The notes under the pieces are model-generated. The model did no database searches. It saw nothing but the letters and a program-made list of their open reading frames with translations, and was not told the DNA's origin. A DNA stretch of 64,000 nucleotides from Pyronema omphalodes (Eukaryota > Ascomycota > Pezizomycetes > Pezizales > Pyronemataceae): assembly GCA_024516155.1 (NCBI GenBank), contig JAJJXM010000002.1, positions 620,001-684,000 of the forward strand. The letters run 5' to 3'. Made by a program: the position numbers and the translations under genes. Of the stretch, positions 23,043 to 34,800 are shown piece after piece (positions within the stretch are counted from its first letter, which is position 1; each line of letters opens with the position of its first letter).

Positions 23043-23531
23043 TTAACCGTCCTCTCTTCCAGACGTTCGTCCAGGACGCTCGGGTCTCAAAGCACCACTT
23101 GTTGATACTCGTCTTTCCTCAAGCTCTTTACTCCACATCTCCAGAACTGCTTCTTTACGCCGGTCCCTAAAAGCCCGTTGGATTTCCCCGGCCAGCTCTT
23201 CCAACCCCTTGTACACCTCCTGCTTCCGACTTTCCCAAAATTCCTCCTCCTCTCGATCTCCCTCGACGTCCCACAGTTCTTTTCTGCGGGTCATTTCATC
23301 TCGAACGGCGTTTGCCAATTCTCTTGTCAGGATTTCGATTCGGTCATATCGGTCTTTTCGGCCTGTACGTTCTTCTTTGCTCAGACGCCCTCGTCGAGCC
23401 GGTCTCGATGGATACTTGAACGCTGCATTACCGTCGGTTTGGGGCTGCTGTGACCATTGGAGCCGGTCTTCTGTTGGCGACAATTCCGACTGGAATCCAA
23501 GGATTGGATCTTCGGTGAAGTGGTCATCCAT
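23043..23531 (-). CDS. Hypothetical charged coiled-coil-like protein
   Basis: This intronless ORF of 162 residues is rich in Glu, Arg and Lys. Residues 50-135 (from LSKEERTGRKDRYDR to LEMWSKELEERR) are strongly helical in character, with heptad-like spacing of Leu, Ile and Val, suggesting a coiled coil. It has no signal peptide, membrane segment or known domain. Composition is consistent across the ORF and less repetitive than random low-complexity frames, which favours coding. Neighbouring sequence is decayed, so it could be a fragment of a larger degraded gene or element. Confidence 0.4.
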   Translation of the reverse strand: MDDHFTEDPILGFQSELSPTEDRLQWSQQPQTDGNAAFKYPSRPARRGRLSKEERTGRKDRYDRIEILTRELANAVRDEMTRRKELWDVEGDREEEEFWESRKQEVYKGLEELAGEIQRAFRDRRKEAVLEMWSKELEERRVSTSGALRPERPGRTSGREDG

Positions 23532-24719
23532 GACACTTCAATCAAACGGTGGAATACTAGACTATGGCCGGGAAATGGACTAAAGACCGGTGAAAAATGA
23601 CGAATTGATGAAGCGAAGGTATATGCGGGTATGCTCCGAAAGTCAAAAAACCCGGGTCGGATGTGCAGAGAAATGGATTCAGCAATGGATGACAGCTGAT
23701 ATATTGAATGACGCGAATTCGGTAGACGCGGGCAGCGGGCAGCGGAAGGCGGGATGAAGGGCTCCTACATCCACCCGGAGCCAGGTGGGGAAGAAACTGA
23801 TGGTCACTTCAGGAGGCAGGGTGACGAAGGGATAGTCTAAGAAGAAAGGAGAGATCGGGTGGGGGAAGGTAGGGGAAGGTAGGGGAGAGAGGGGAGGGGT
23901 TGGAGGGCGACAGACGTGCCTCTTCGGGGACACGCAGGTATATGTGCTTCGGTTGCAGCCCTATGCGAACGTTAACGCGTTCGATAAGGGTCCTTTAATG
24001 ATGCTGAAGTATCATAGTGACCTGGACCCTTGGGCAGGACCGCAGGACCTGCGTTTATGGTCGTTCCTCAGCCACACTATGATTTACACCACCGTGATTG
24101 GCTGGAACCGACGTCCGAATGTTTTCTCGCCACTTTAGCCGGGCAGCTAAAGATACAACGATTTTGCTGGAACATACTCGATGCACCGGCATCTATTTTG
24201 AAACCACCCATTGGAGAATTCCATCAAAGACCGCCGAAAAGTGACACAACAGCACCGCGGAATTGGCCATTGGGGAGAACGTCAGCGCGCAGGGTATAGC
24301 CAACTGGATGAGCACGAGATTCATACCTCCGGAGAGATCACATATAGGCCCGGTGTATGATCCTGACTGACACGCAATGTTAAAATTGACTACTGTTTGC
24401 GGGCGTGCGTCATTTCGCTTGTCTCTGTCCGTTAACGTTATGATCAACTGCACCGACCCCCCGAAGATCCAGTTAGAGGAGCCAGCAAAACAAAGTCCAC
24501 CAAAACATGTCGACTATCGACAAGACAGTCCTGAAAATGAATAATCAAGCCCACTAACCGACCACGTACATCTGTCGGTAGCTCCGATTCCAAGCAGTGC
24601 GGGCGGGGGTTTGCAAATCGTGAATGGATCCAGGAGAGGCGACAGGCGAAGGCGCTGGGCGGGTCCCGGAGAGTTGAGCTTGGGAGAAGATTGATGCTTT
24701 GACGGGACATGTTCAACAG

Positions 24720-24752
<33 letters not shown>

Positions 24753-25589
24753 TAATCAGCTGGCGAACGCGTTCGCCACTTGGGAGGAAGCTGTCAATGC
24801 TGAGCCGGGGATTTATTTCACGTTGACCACGGTTCGCTAAGAATCAGTTGGAAGTGTTGTCTAACTGGCTTAGGCGCGCGTGTCTAGCAAAACAGGAAAA
24901 GTGAAGTTGGAGAAGTAGTTGGGAGGAAGTTGGGGTTTTGGGGCGGATGAGTGATGAGGCTGAGCAGGGCTAAGGAAGATTGATTTTCAAGAAAGTTGGC
25001 CGGATGTGGCTGATGTGGGGTGGCTAGCAGGGCGGGCGGCTGTAGGGCGGGTGGCGAGAGATGGGAAGCCAGCAGGGCGGGAGAGTCTCAGATCGATCCG
25101 AAAAAGTGGAGAACGGCGGGTGGAAGACAGGTACAGTCAGCAGTGGCTGAGCTCTCATGCCAGATCGATCTGTGGCTTGACACTCTGCATTCAGCAGCGG
25201 AATCTTTGGCAACACCCTGCAACAGCCCCAACACCATCCAAGTTACCCAGTGACAACGAGCCACTTGAGCCTCAGCTGACACACATCCTCCCCCCTCCAT
25301 CCATCCCTCGCTCCCTCTCCCCCCCACCCTCCGCGTCTAATTGATCCATCGCTGACAAGGCTACATCCCCCGCCCGTCGACAAGGAAACCCCTCCCCCAA
25401 GTGACGTTTTGTCCACGTCGTTACATATACAATCAAATCAGATGCAGCTGGAGCCAGACTCGGAGATTGATCGATGTCCTCAACGCGACAACCAATATTC
25501 CTGCTCTATCAGAATATTCCCTATTCCTATTTGATCTGTATGTTCAATCATATTTCTGATCAATTATTCCTGCTCTGTTCGTCACAGGC
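23532..25589. other. Intergenic region, no gene recognised
   Basis: It holds a purine-rich stretch (about 23840-23900) and a 30-base poly(A) tract. Sequence around 24000-24300 reads openly in short pieces but matches nothing I know. Confidence 0.5.
24720..24749. repeat. Poly(A) tract of 30
   Basis: This is an uninterrupted run of 30 A on the plus strand. It could be a slippage-prone homopolymer or the scar of a reverse-transcribed insertion; no flanking target duplication was noticed. Confidence 0.9.
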
Positions 25590-26345
25590 ATTGCCGAGAG
25601 GGGGCTCCGCCGCCGACGACTGTGGCCAAACTTTCCCGTACCCCCAAATCTACCGGCGGATGGCAACTTGTTCATCAGACATCTGTCGTACCCGAACACA
25701 ACCTGGACCACGCACAACGCCTATCCTTCCCGTCTACGTCTGACGGCGCCGAAAATCAATCCATGGATGGCAAGGCTTGACGGTTTCACATCTTCCGACG
25801 CTGCCAATGTTTTGCCAGCGACAGCTCGACATGGATCCATGGACGGCCGGAGACTGCTCCATGGTACAATGGGGCAAACTTGTGGCGGTGCAAGTGTTGA
25901 GGCTACAGTGCGGAGACGATAACAGTCTAACGATGTCCCGCTACGGGAATCCCATGCCATCAACTTATTTTTCATTGGCAAGTGGCTGTCTCTATGCACT
26001 AGGACCCGTAATAAGTTTGCCACTCTTGCCTGATGTTATCCAAAACGGAACAAGTCTGTGCAGGGGGCTTAAATAACGAGTGAGACCCGATGATTATCAC
26101 TACTATTCTAACTGTACGACCAGCTCTAGTACCAGCAAAACCCATATAGGTGTATATCACCAACGATCCCCTCAGCATAGCGTGCATTTAATGGCTCATA
26201 CTTACCGTCGCCGATATATGTCGGAAAAACGCTGCCCGTGGAGACTCATTTTTTCAACGACAATCCTCAGCACGTGTGGCAAGTCCATCACGATGGCGAT
26301 GCCTATCACTTTTCATTCTTTTCACGATGGGGTGTGCCGTTGAGC
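25590..26345 (+). pseudogene. Decayed glycoside hydrolase family 43-like C-terminal fragment
   Basis: Several frames carry pieces that line up in order with the C-terminal beta-sandwich region of fungal GH43 enzymes. LPRGGSAADD is followed after a frame change by NLPADGNLFIRHLSYPN and YPSRLRLTAPKIN (25640-25760). After another frame change comes LPMFCQRQLD, resembling the family FVxRRQ segment. Near 26265 a late piece reads HVWQVHHDGDAYHFSF. The fragments need at least two frameshifts and contain stops, so no intact product is possible. No GH43 catalytic blade motif was found upstream, so only the distal part seems to survive. The assignment rests on recalled family patterns and is tentative. 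Confidence 0.45.
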
Positions 26346-27570
26346 AAATTTCACACTACTGTCAAGACTCTACCCAAGTCATGAGACTTCCTCCCGCGCG
26401 CGAATCACTGCCTCCCACCCAGCAAACGCACTGCTAACCACGATATGCACGTCCTGCTGCAACACTCAGCCCTCGGACTCAACAACTTTGCTGCTTCTGA
26501 TCGGCGGACTCTGTTCCCCTTCAGTATACAGGATTCCCTCTCCGAAAATGGAACAAGATCAGTTCTTATTCTCAGTCTTTGCCTGTTGTGCAGCTGCAGC
26601 ACGCAGCATCAAAAGGAATGCGGATTTTCAGTATGCACATCACATTTGATGAATCAGCTTCTTTCTCTCTGGTTGGATTAACAGAGCCACAAATCCCGTA
26701 TCCTGCGATGCGGTGCAAGCCTAGACTGGGAAATAAGAACTGTTTCCTTTTTGGAGGGCGAATCCTGTCTAGTGTGGAGGAAGCATCTAGATAAGGCCAA
26801 ACTGACTTAGTCCCTGTCCAGTTGCTTGGAGCAAATCCGAGGGTTGGTATATCCATCGTTTATCTAGCGGATTGCACGAATAGATGAAAATACAACCGGC
26901 TTTCAGTGCCGTCGACATGAACGACGATCTCTTACCAGCAACAATGTGCAATTTTTACGGGTGGGGTAAGCACCTTACTCTTTTCATACATTTCATTGCG
27001 AGCGAGCATGCCTTACGAACCCGTATGGATAGAAAGGCGTATCAACGAAAATTCCCGCCTTGTATGTCTTCCAGGATTTCTTCTGAAGAAAGTAATATCA
27101 CACATGCCTCATAGATAGCCTCTGCGAATTGGGGTAGGCCCTCGTGTTTCATCAGTTTTTCATTCATTTCTTTTTACTTTAGAGCATGTTGTCATTCTCA
27201 GTTACCGCAAAATTTAAACAGTGTTAATACATATTCTCTACACTTCGTCGCTATTCGACTGTTCTATGAGTTTAGTTTCGACATATTTCACCGCATTTAA
27301 TTCGAGCGGGGCAGACAAAGTACAGTAGCTGGTAACACCCAGCCAACGAGGCCCACTACCACCGGCAGATTCTAACCTACAGGATGAGCCCAGCACCCCG
27401 ACCACAGCATAATCCCTTCCACCCTTCCTTTCATTCTGTCTCTTTCGAAAGTAGAGAAAATCCCCCCACACCCTTTACCACTCTGCGCATCTCACCGCCT
27501 ATTCATCAATCTTCAACTCTCGATCCCTTGCACCCCCAGAAGCCACGTATCATTACTCTAATTAGTAACT
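26346..27570. other. Intergenic region, no gene recognised
   Basis: Only short unrecognised ORFs are present. The right end is the 3' flank of the oxidase-hydrolase gene. Confidence 0.5.
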
Positions 27571-30500
27571 TTAGCAATTTGAAGATGGCCTAAGCACGTC
27601 TTCAATGTGATCAAGCACACGAGGGAAGACCTCCTTGTGAGCGTCCTTGCCCATCCAACAATCAAGGTGTCCGTAACCGGAACTAAAAATGTGCAAAAGC
27701 CATATGTAAGTCTCTGACACAGTGTAAAGACAATTGCAGGAGGAAGAGGATAAGACACTTACAATACTTGACGCTCAACAAACTTCTGGGGCCCGAACGC
27801 GTCTCGGAGGATTGTCAGCGACATCTCAGTGCTCTCAGGTGTGTAGACTGCATTCTTTGACCCATGTATGAATAAAATGGGCAGGTCCTTTAATCGAGCA
27901 AGATTCTCTTCTGTGACAAGAGCATTCCCTTCATTGTCCACGACAGTGTCGTGGGTCCCAGCGTACATGATATTCTCCAGGGTTTTCATCGTCACACCCC
28001 CGAGGATATTGGGCAGATGCGAGTGCGTGGCTGAGTTGAAGTTTTTATGAGACCAGAGTCTAATATCGCCATTTATCAGCACTCTCTAACGGCGCATATA
28101 CGAAGAGTACGCATGAAGCACGAGACCAACCTTCCGAATACAAGCTCACTACGGTGGCATGTGGTCGAATTACAGATTTCCGCTAGGCCACCTACTGGGT
28201 AGAACCGCAGCAACTGGTTCGTTATCCTTTGGACCAAAGCGTCGTTTGTCGAAGACACGCAGTCAAACCAGTCACTACCGGCGAGCTTCTTATACACAGC
28301 CGGCAGACTTACTGGTGACCTTGCTTTCATCATGTTGACGGTCGCGAATTTTGGGGTGAAGAATACTAATTCATCATCATCGTCAGCACTCTCATCAACT
28401 TTAACCCCCATTCTTAGAAATCTCCAAATCAGCCACCTCCGAACCCCATGCGTATCTCGTTTGTATCGTCGCAAGGGACAAGCCCATCGATAACAGAAAT
28501 TAGGCTTCAAAATTACAAAATAAGATTCAAGACAGAGATGGCGCGGCATCGGGTACGTTGGCGAACCATATGCAGGCTGAATACTTGGAACTAGGGAATC
28601 CGGTCGTTTTACATACCTTGCGAAGCTGTCACCCCCTTCACCCAACTTGTGGGGATTGTTCCGTCCAACAAGCCCATAGAAAACGCCACCGAACCGGCAC
28701 AATGCACGATACAATATATGCTCTCTTGTTTTGTTGAGCTTCTTACATACTCCATTGCTGCCTTAATATCGAGTCGAGCGTCATATGTGGTGTATCCATG
28801 CTTTGCGATCTCTGTCTTGCCGACACGGTGGGTCACTGCATACACTCGGTAGCCTTTTCGAAGGAAATAGTTGACTGCGTTTGTGTCAATGGTTGGAAGT
28901 GCAAATATTTGCTCGTCGACCGAAGCTCCGGGAACCATTAAGATTGGAGGAAGGTCGGGGTTGACGATAGTTGGATTCCAGCAGTGAACCTTGGAGCCAA
29001 CTTGATCCTGCGCCATGACGACAGTGACGATAGCTGGTCGAATCTTTGGAAGGCGTCTACTCGCGGATTTCATTGCTGGAGCAATATACTGAAGAGTCCT
29101 GAAGGGAGAAAAGAAATATGCCGCAGTCTGAAGGCTAAAGAATGACAGGAATTGTTTGATACTAGCCAACCTCGCAAGCGTCCCCTGTCCACCGCTAGCC
29201 CCGAAACCCTTCATCTCTGCGGCGAAGTTCTTGACGTTAATCTTCAATATGCCGCGTCCAACCACCGTTTTATCGGTACGAGTGATGGTAACATAAAGAG
29301 TGGTTGTTGCTTTCCAGGTTTGGGATGGAGATAAATACATGGTGGAATCTATGATCTTGTATCCATAAAAGTGAAGGAGTTCGCCATTGGTTCCTAGAAG
29401 ATCGAGCTTATACACAAGATTCTTGGAGTCTGAGACGGATGAATCTTGGGTGAAAAACTGGACCTCTCCTCGAAGGACCATAAAAGGATCTCTGCTGAGG
29501 GTACTGCATGTGAATGTTCCTGTTGCAACTGATGCATGGTCGAGCCGAGTTACCACTGGAGAATAGTTATTACTTTATCAAACTCGAGAAATTGCAGAAT
29601 TTTTTAAAGAGAAGACTCACGGTTCTTGGTGCTATATGTATCGACGCTGAGGAAGAATCTTGCCGTGCTTCCGATTCCCTTAGCGTACTTCTCGGCTACT
29701 TCAAAATCTTCAATCTCGTCTCCAACGTGCAGGTAACCATCCATCACCTCTGCAAATCTCACGCCACTCTCACCTGTGGCGTCACGGATGGCCTGTTGAG
29801 CTTCTACCATATCCTTCGTCAACGGCCACTTAATCTTCGGTTCTCCGTTCAGCAAATCAAGATTTCCGTTTTTCGTTTCCAAATCGATGGTAAACCCGTT
29901 CTTCTTGGCGATTAAATCGAGTGATCGCTCAGCAATAGCGGTGATTGTGGCAAATGGATTGACACCCAACGCACACGGTATGACAGAACCATCGACGCAG
30001 ACGAGTCCATCGTGAACCTCATGGCCTTCTCCGACAAACACCTCACCCATGTGATTCGTCACTCCTCCCTCGCCGGTCCCATCATAACTCATATTCGCAC
30101 CCCCAATGGGATGAACGGTGATCAACTCTTCTCCAAGTCCGGCATATTTGAATGCATAGAAAGGCGAATTGACAAGGACTCCTCCAACAGCGTGGGTTGC
30201 TTTGGCAAGGAACTTGTTTAGCTCCTGGACGTGCGGATCTCTAGCGACTCCCAGGAACCGAAGATAAGCTTTGTCTCCCTCTAGTGTCAATGTGGCCTCG
30301 TTAGAGTCGTGTGACATGATGAGGTAAACTTGAGTGCGATTGACGCTGCTGCCTGGTGTGTATGGGCCCATCATTTTCGTACCCGCTTTGGCGAAAAACT
30401 TTTGAAGTCGATCAAATCCACTCCGGGACGAGTTATTGTCCGGGTAGACCTTGCCTGGTGTGAGCTCCAACATAGCCTGAAGGAAGTTACCGAGAGCCTC

Positions 30501-31885
30501 TGGTACCGCTCCTTCTTCAAGGACGAATCCGTCGAGTACATTCTCAGCAACATCCTCGCCTCGCATATCAACTATCCCAGTAATTGTCGGTCCAACTGGT
30601 CGGTGAGCGTCATCGAATGGAGGGTTTTGACGTCCAAGTGCGTTTGCAATTTCGTCGGTGTTGTATCCAAAGGCCAAAATATCCCCGTTGCCGCTCATAC
30701 CGTTTCCTACCTTTGGGCTCATCTGCAATCCAATCTCCTTGCTACGTAGCAAGATCTCTGTTGTTCCGAGGGTGCCGGCGGCGAGGAAGCAAAGCTCCTT
30801 TGCGTGAACCCACATGAGCTCGTTGTGAAAGAGATCTTTGAAATCTGCTCGGTTTCGGTCGTTTCCATGCCAGGCGTAGAAGATGAGGTAACCTTTTCCC
30901 GATGGATGTTTTTTGACATAACGGACTTCGCATTCACAGAATATCTCGGCTCCCCAGTTCCATGCGTCAGGAAGGTAGTTCATAAGGACACTGCTTTTTG
31001 AACCATCGTTGACACCGGTACAGTCTTGTCCAGAAAGAGTTGAGGCTTTCATCTGGCGTCACATGTTAGTTCTCATTCGCCGATAAACCTGGACTGACAA
31101 CTTACCTCTACACCGGCGGCGTTGACGCCGTCTTCAAAGAATGTTGTCTGTGGTGGCCGGTAAAACTTATCGCCATGGCCCGTTTTTTCGGCTTGCTTCT
31201 TTAGGAGATTGAGCTTCATGAGCTCCGGGTGATCCTCCGGGTATGGAACCGGCTGCAACATTTCCCTTGCACGTTGGTAATATTCCTTCAATGCGCCTTC
31301 TTGTCGTATCTCTTCTGGCCAAGCACTATCGATTGCCAATGTCCGTTTATCCGCTTCGAGGAAGATATTGGCGTTCAGAAGACTTGTACCTCCAAGCCCA
31401 TTCGCAACAAATGCATTCTGTCCCTCACCAAGAACAAGGTGATACAACCCCGTTGGGTCTCCTTTGGTCAGATCAGCCACGTCTTTGGTGCTTTCTCCTA
31501 TGTTTCCTGAGATATGTAACTCTTTGAAGGCATCAATTGCCGAAACCGGGTATTCTCCCGGCCATCGTTCCTGACCGAGCTCTAAGACGCAGACTGACTT
31601 GCCACCGCGTGCACATCTTGAGGCTGCTACTCCACCGCCGTACCCAGATCCGATAACTACACAATCATAGCTCGGACGCATCATCGGCACTGGCTTTGAT
31701 ATGCGAGGGTATTTTTGAGTGGATGTAGGGATTGACGCGGTAGCCGAGTAGTCCGCCGGGCTTAGTGGTGTTCCTCCATGGGTATATGTACGGGGAGGTG
31801 CTTCGAGGACTACTTTTGGGAGATCCGGTGTTCTGGATCGTGGAGTATTTGATTCTGATGACGAGGAAGGTGATAATGTCGCCAT
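27571..31885 (-). CDS. Cholesterol-oxidase-like GMC FAD oxidoreductase fused to alpha/beta hydrolase, 6 exons
   Basis: Exons are 31885-31106, 31052-29621, 29555-28617, 28365-28131, 28059-27763 and 27682-27571. All phases fit, giving 1264 residues. The N-terminal enzyme has an FAD Rossmann motif GSGYGGG (79-85), NGLGGTSLLNANIF (162-175), HPIGGANMSYDG (from His574) and a C-terminal SVIPCALGVNPFATITAIAER with Asn625. This pattern matches GMC-type cholesterol oxidases. A beta-rich linker follows (about 740-850). Then an alpha/beta hydrolase has PPILMVPGASVDEQIF (about 940-955), VHCAGS with Cys1023 at the nucleophile elbow, PILFIHGSKNAVYTPE where an acid would be expected, and GYGHLDCW with His1233. 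No signal peptide or membrane span is obvious. Likely role: oxidation of a sterol or other bulky alcohol coupled to hydrolysis or acyl transfer. Introns are 53, 65, 251, 71 and 80 bp; the 251-bp intron is atypical. Confidence 0.88.
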
Positions 31886-34800
31886 TGTATATTTTCTTCT
31901 GAAATTGGTAAGAGGATTGGCTGTAGTTGTATATGTGGTATATAAATTATTCGGATTAGATATTAATACTTGAAAGCCTATCGTGAGTCTATGTGAATAT
32001 CGATGCGTTGGAGGTGAAATGAATCTCTAATCCAAGAGGCCTCTAAGCTTATTATAGCCTTCGCTCCTTACCACCATCATGGTGAAATACTTCGTATGGC
32101 AAGGCATATAACTTCTCCGATTACTATGCCTAGCCTGGGCGCAACTTCCACCGCCCTGGAGAAGCTCAAGGCAGATAGAATGAAAAGAAATCATAAAAGA
32201 TTGGGGATATCTCACGTATGCTGCCAATAGTACCTCAAGGCAGCATACGCTGACCAAGATCATCAGACTAGATCTATTATAAGCTTCTAGAAGGACAGAA
32301 GAATATGCAAGTTTTAGCGTGGATGGGATTGTCAAACCTATGCAAAAGAATATTTCGTACCCAGGCGGTTGAAGTGGCCCCATAGCATCATGGTTCCTGC
32401 TTCTTTTGATGTTTCACGCAGTAGCAGTTCATATGCGGTGATTTCTTACGTGATATTATCGGTAACACAAATGTCTGACTATCCCGCACAGCCTAGAATA
32501 AAGCGCTCCTGTTTGCTTGTAATATATTTACCTTACGACTTTCGTTAGGTTTAATCTCCTTGACATGGAAGGTACCACCAAAGCTCGTCTAGAACATCTC
32601 AGTCGAGTTGTATTGCGTTGAGGAAATCTCGAGGAAAGCGAGCCTGTGCGACACAGGGATGAGAGCTGATGCGAGATCCTGTATCGTTGCCTTGGACCTG
32701 ATGATGAAATAAGACCGGGATGAAACGTTTGTTCGGATGTCGTGGAGAAAATTTGATTGGATATCATCCTCGGCTCATCTCGGACACGTGAAGAGAAACC
32801 CCGGGAAAAGTTGAGCCTTATGAATAAAGGGTCCAATTGCGGCAACTCCCGCTCTGGTTTTTGGGTGAGAGTGTGTTTGGTTGCACCTAAAACACGGGCT
32901 TTAGCCTTTTTGTACCCGGGAGGTTCCTGGGTGCTTGCAGCCGCGGACTATGATGAGGAGCAGCAAAGTACAGCCTACACAGACGGGTCAGACATAATTG
33001 GGAGGCATTCAGTCGACCACCTACACCGGTAACAAGCAGGCTTTGAAACATTTTGCATGAGACAATTGTATTTTGAAATTTGAAGCCGGAGAGGAACATG
33101 ATACCCCGGATGGCGCAAGTAAGGTGTGGCGATGTTGTAGTCCAAATAAAGACGTGTAGCCGCAGCCTGCGGAAGCGCGCGGGCCATTGAGCCGGCAGAC
33201 GGCGAGCGTAATTCTCGTTGAAGATTACTTGGCATTCGCGTGGTCATGTTCCTGCATAGTATTGCCTTATGTAGAAGAAATAATTGAAAGGTATAATTTA
33301 TTGACAGTAAATCCATTCTGCGGAAAAGGAAACTAGAATACGGTGCACATTTCATTTTCCTTGTGTCACCATCGCGGAGAAAGATCTGTCTTCCTGCTTA
33401 GGAGAATGAATGGTATTGTAACCGCGGTTTTTTGATTGCTATCATCGTGCTGTAAGTTTTGTAAATGTCCAGGTACACTTTTCGATTTGGAGTGAAATAT
33501 TTTGACCAGGGCATGCCTTGGTATAGGGCTTGGCCGTATGAAATTAGCGTGATTTTCATAAACATGGAGCTATGAATCCATGTCTTGATATAGGGCTGCT
33601 TAGTTTATCCGAGAATATGATATTCACTAAGACTTAATAGGGCTTAGCGCCAGTGGCTTAGACATGTGGAATGGCTTAGTGCACCGTGGCTTCAGGCACG
33701 CAATCGCGACAGATAGCTCGATAGGCACGCGATATCACTCAGAATTATCAATTCGAACGCCTAATTATTCTACATATGATGATTATTGTTCGCTCGTATT
33801 GCAGGCCTAGGACGGTCTTAGTTGGTAAGAAATTTGACCTCCCTTCCAACCAAAAAGCAAAGCCTTTGACGGTATCGAGCTCCATAGCGACGGCAGGTTT
33901 CAACATATATATGTTGGTTTTAATGTTGATTATGGCCTTCTAATATGTATATTGGTCCGCGGCACAATGGTTGGGTTGTATTTTGCCTTATTCTTTTGCC
34001 AAGTCACATCCCTGTCTCTAACTGTATTCATTCTACAGATTTAGACTCCAGTTCGGGGCATGATAGGTTCGTGCCAGTCATACCTTTTTTCGGGATCCAG
34101 AAATGTAATCGGCATTCCAGCCCGTTGGAGCCGATTATAACTGACGCCGCAAGGGCGTCTAAGCTGAGCCCGAAGACCCGGCTTTCACCGACTCGCGTAC
34201 GAGGCGACGTACTTTCTCTGTTTTATTGGCGTCTTCGATATTCTTTTAACCTGGGTGGGTGTCGTGATGTTTCACGTTGCCTGGTTAACCGCCATAAATT
34301 TTCGTCCACTGGCGGTCAAAAAGCGACTCAGTGCATTTCGACAATTACCAACCCTTGACAAGTGTTTAAGGCTCATACCATGCCCTAGCCAAGACCCACT
34401 TGCGAGATGCATAAAAGCCTCGCTTACCAATAAGCTAGGAAGAAGATAAGGCATTAACCAACTGCTGAACCCCCACGTCATTCTCACCGTCTTCACACCA
34501 CCTCTCTCTGCGGCTGGCCAGAAGAGAATAAAAACAGTCGATTGCGTCGTGAACTAACACCAGTCTTGATAAGCTTATCTAACAGTAGCAGTTCTTGAAT
34601 TATTGGCGCGTCAGAAGTCACTCACGCCAAGGTCAGCTCAGCTCATGAGTCATGCTGCAGATACAGTGATTACTACTGCGAGTGATGGACGAATGGTTGG
34701 GCCGATATTAGAGACGTCAGCGCGAGAGACTCATTACGAGTCCAAAACAATCAATCCTCCGATGCTGTCCGGTAATCCTACTATCCCTAGGGTTTTGATG

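Noticed and set aside
28076..28714. 212-codon minus-strand ORF
   Set aside because: It runs through intron 3 and is only partly in frame with the real exon 4; the spliced model explains the conserved part.
29514..31527. Plus-strand ORFs of 90-140 codons opposite the oxidase-hydrolase gene
   Set aside because: They are shadow frames of a well-supported minus-strand gene.
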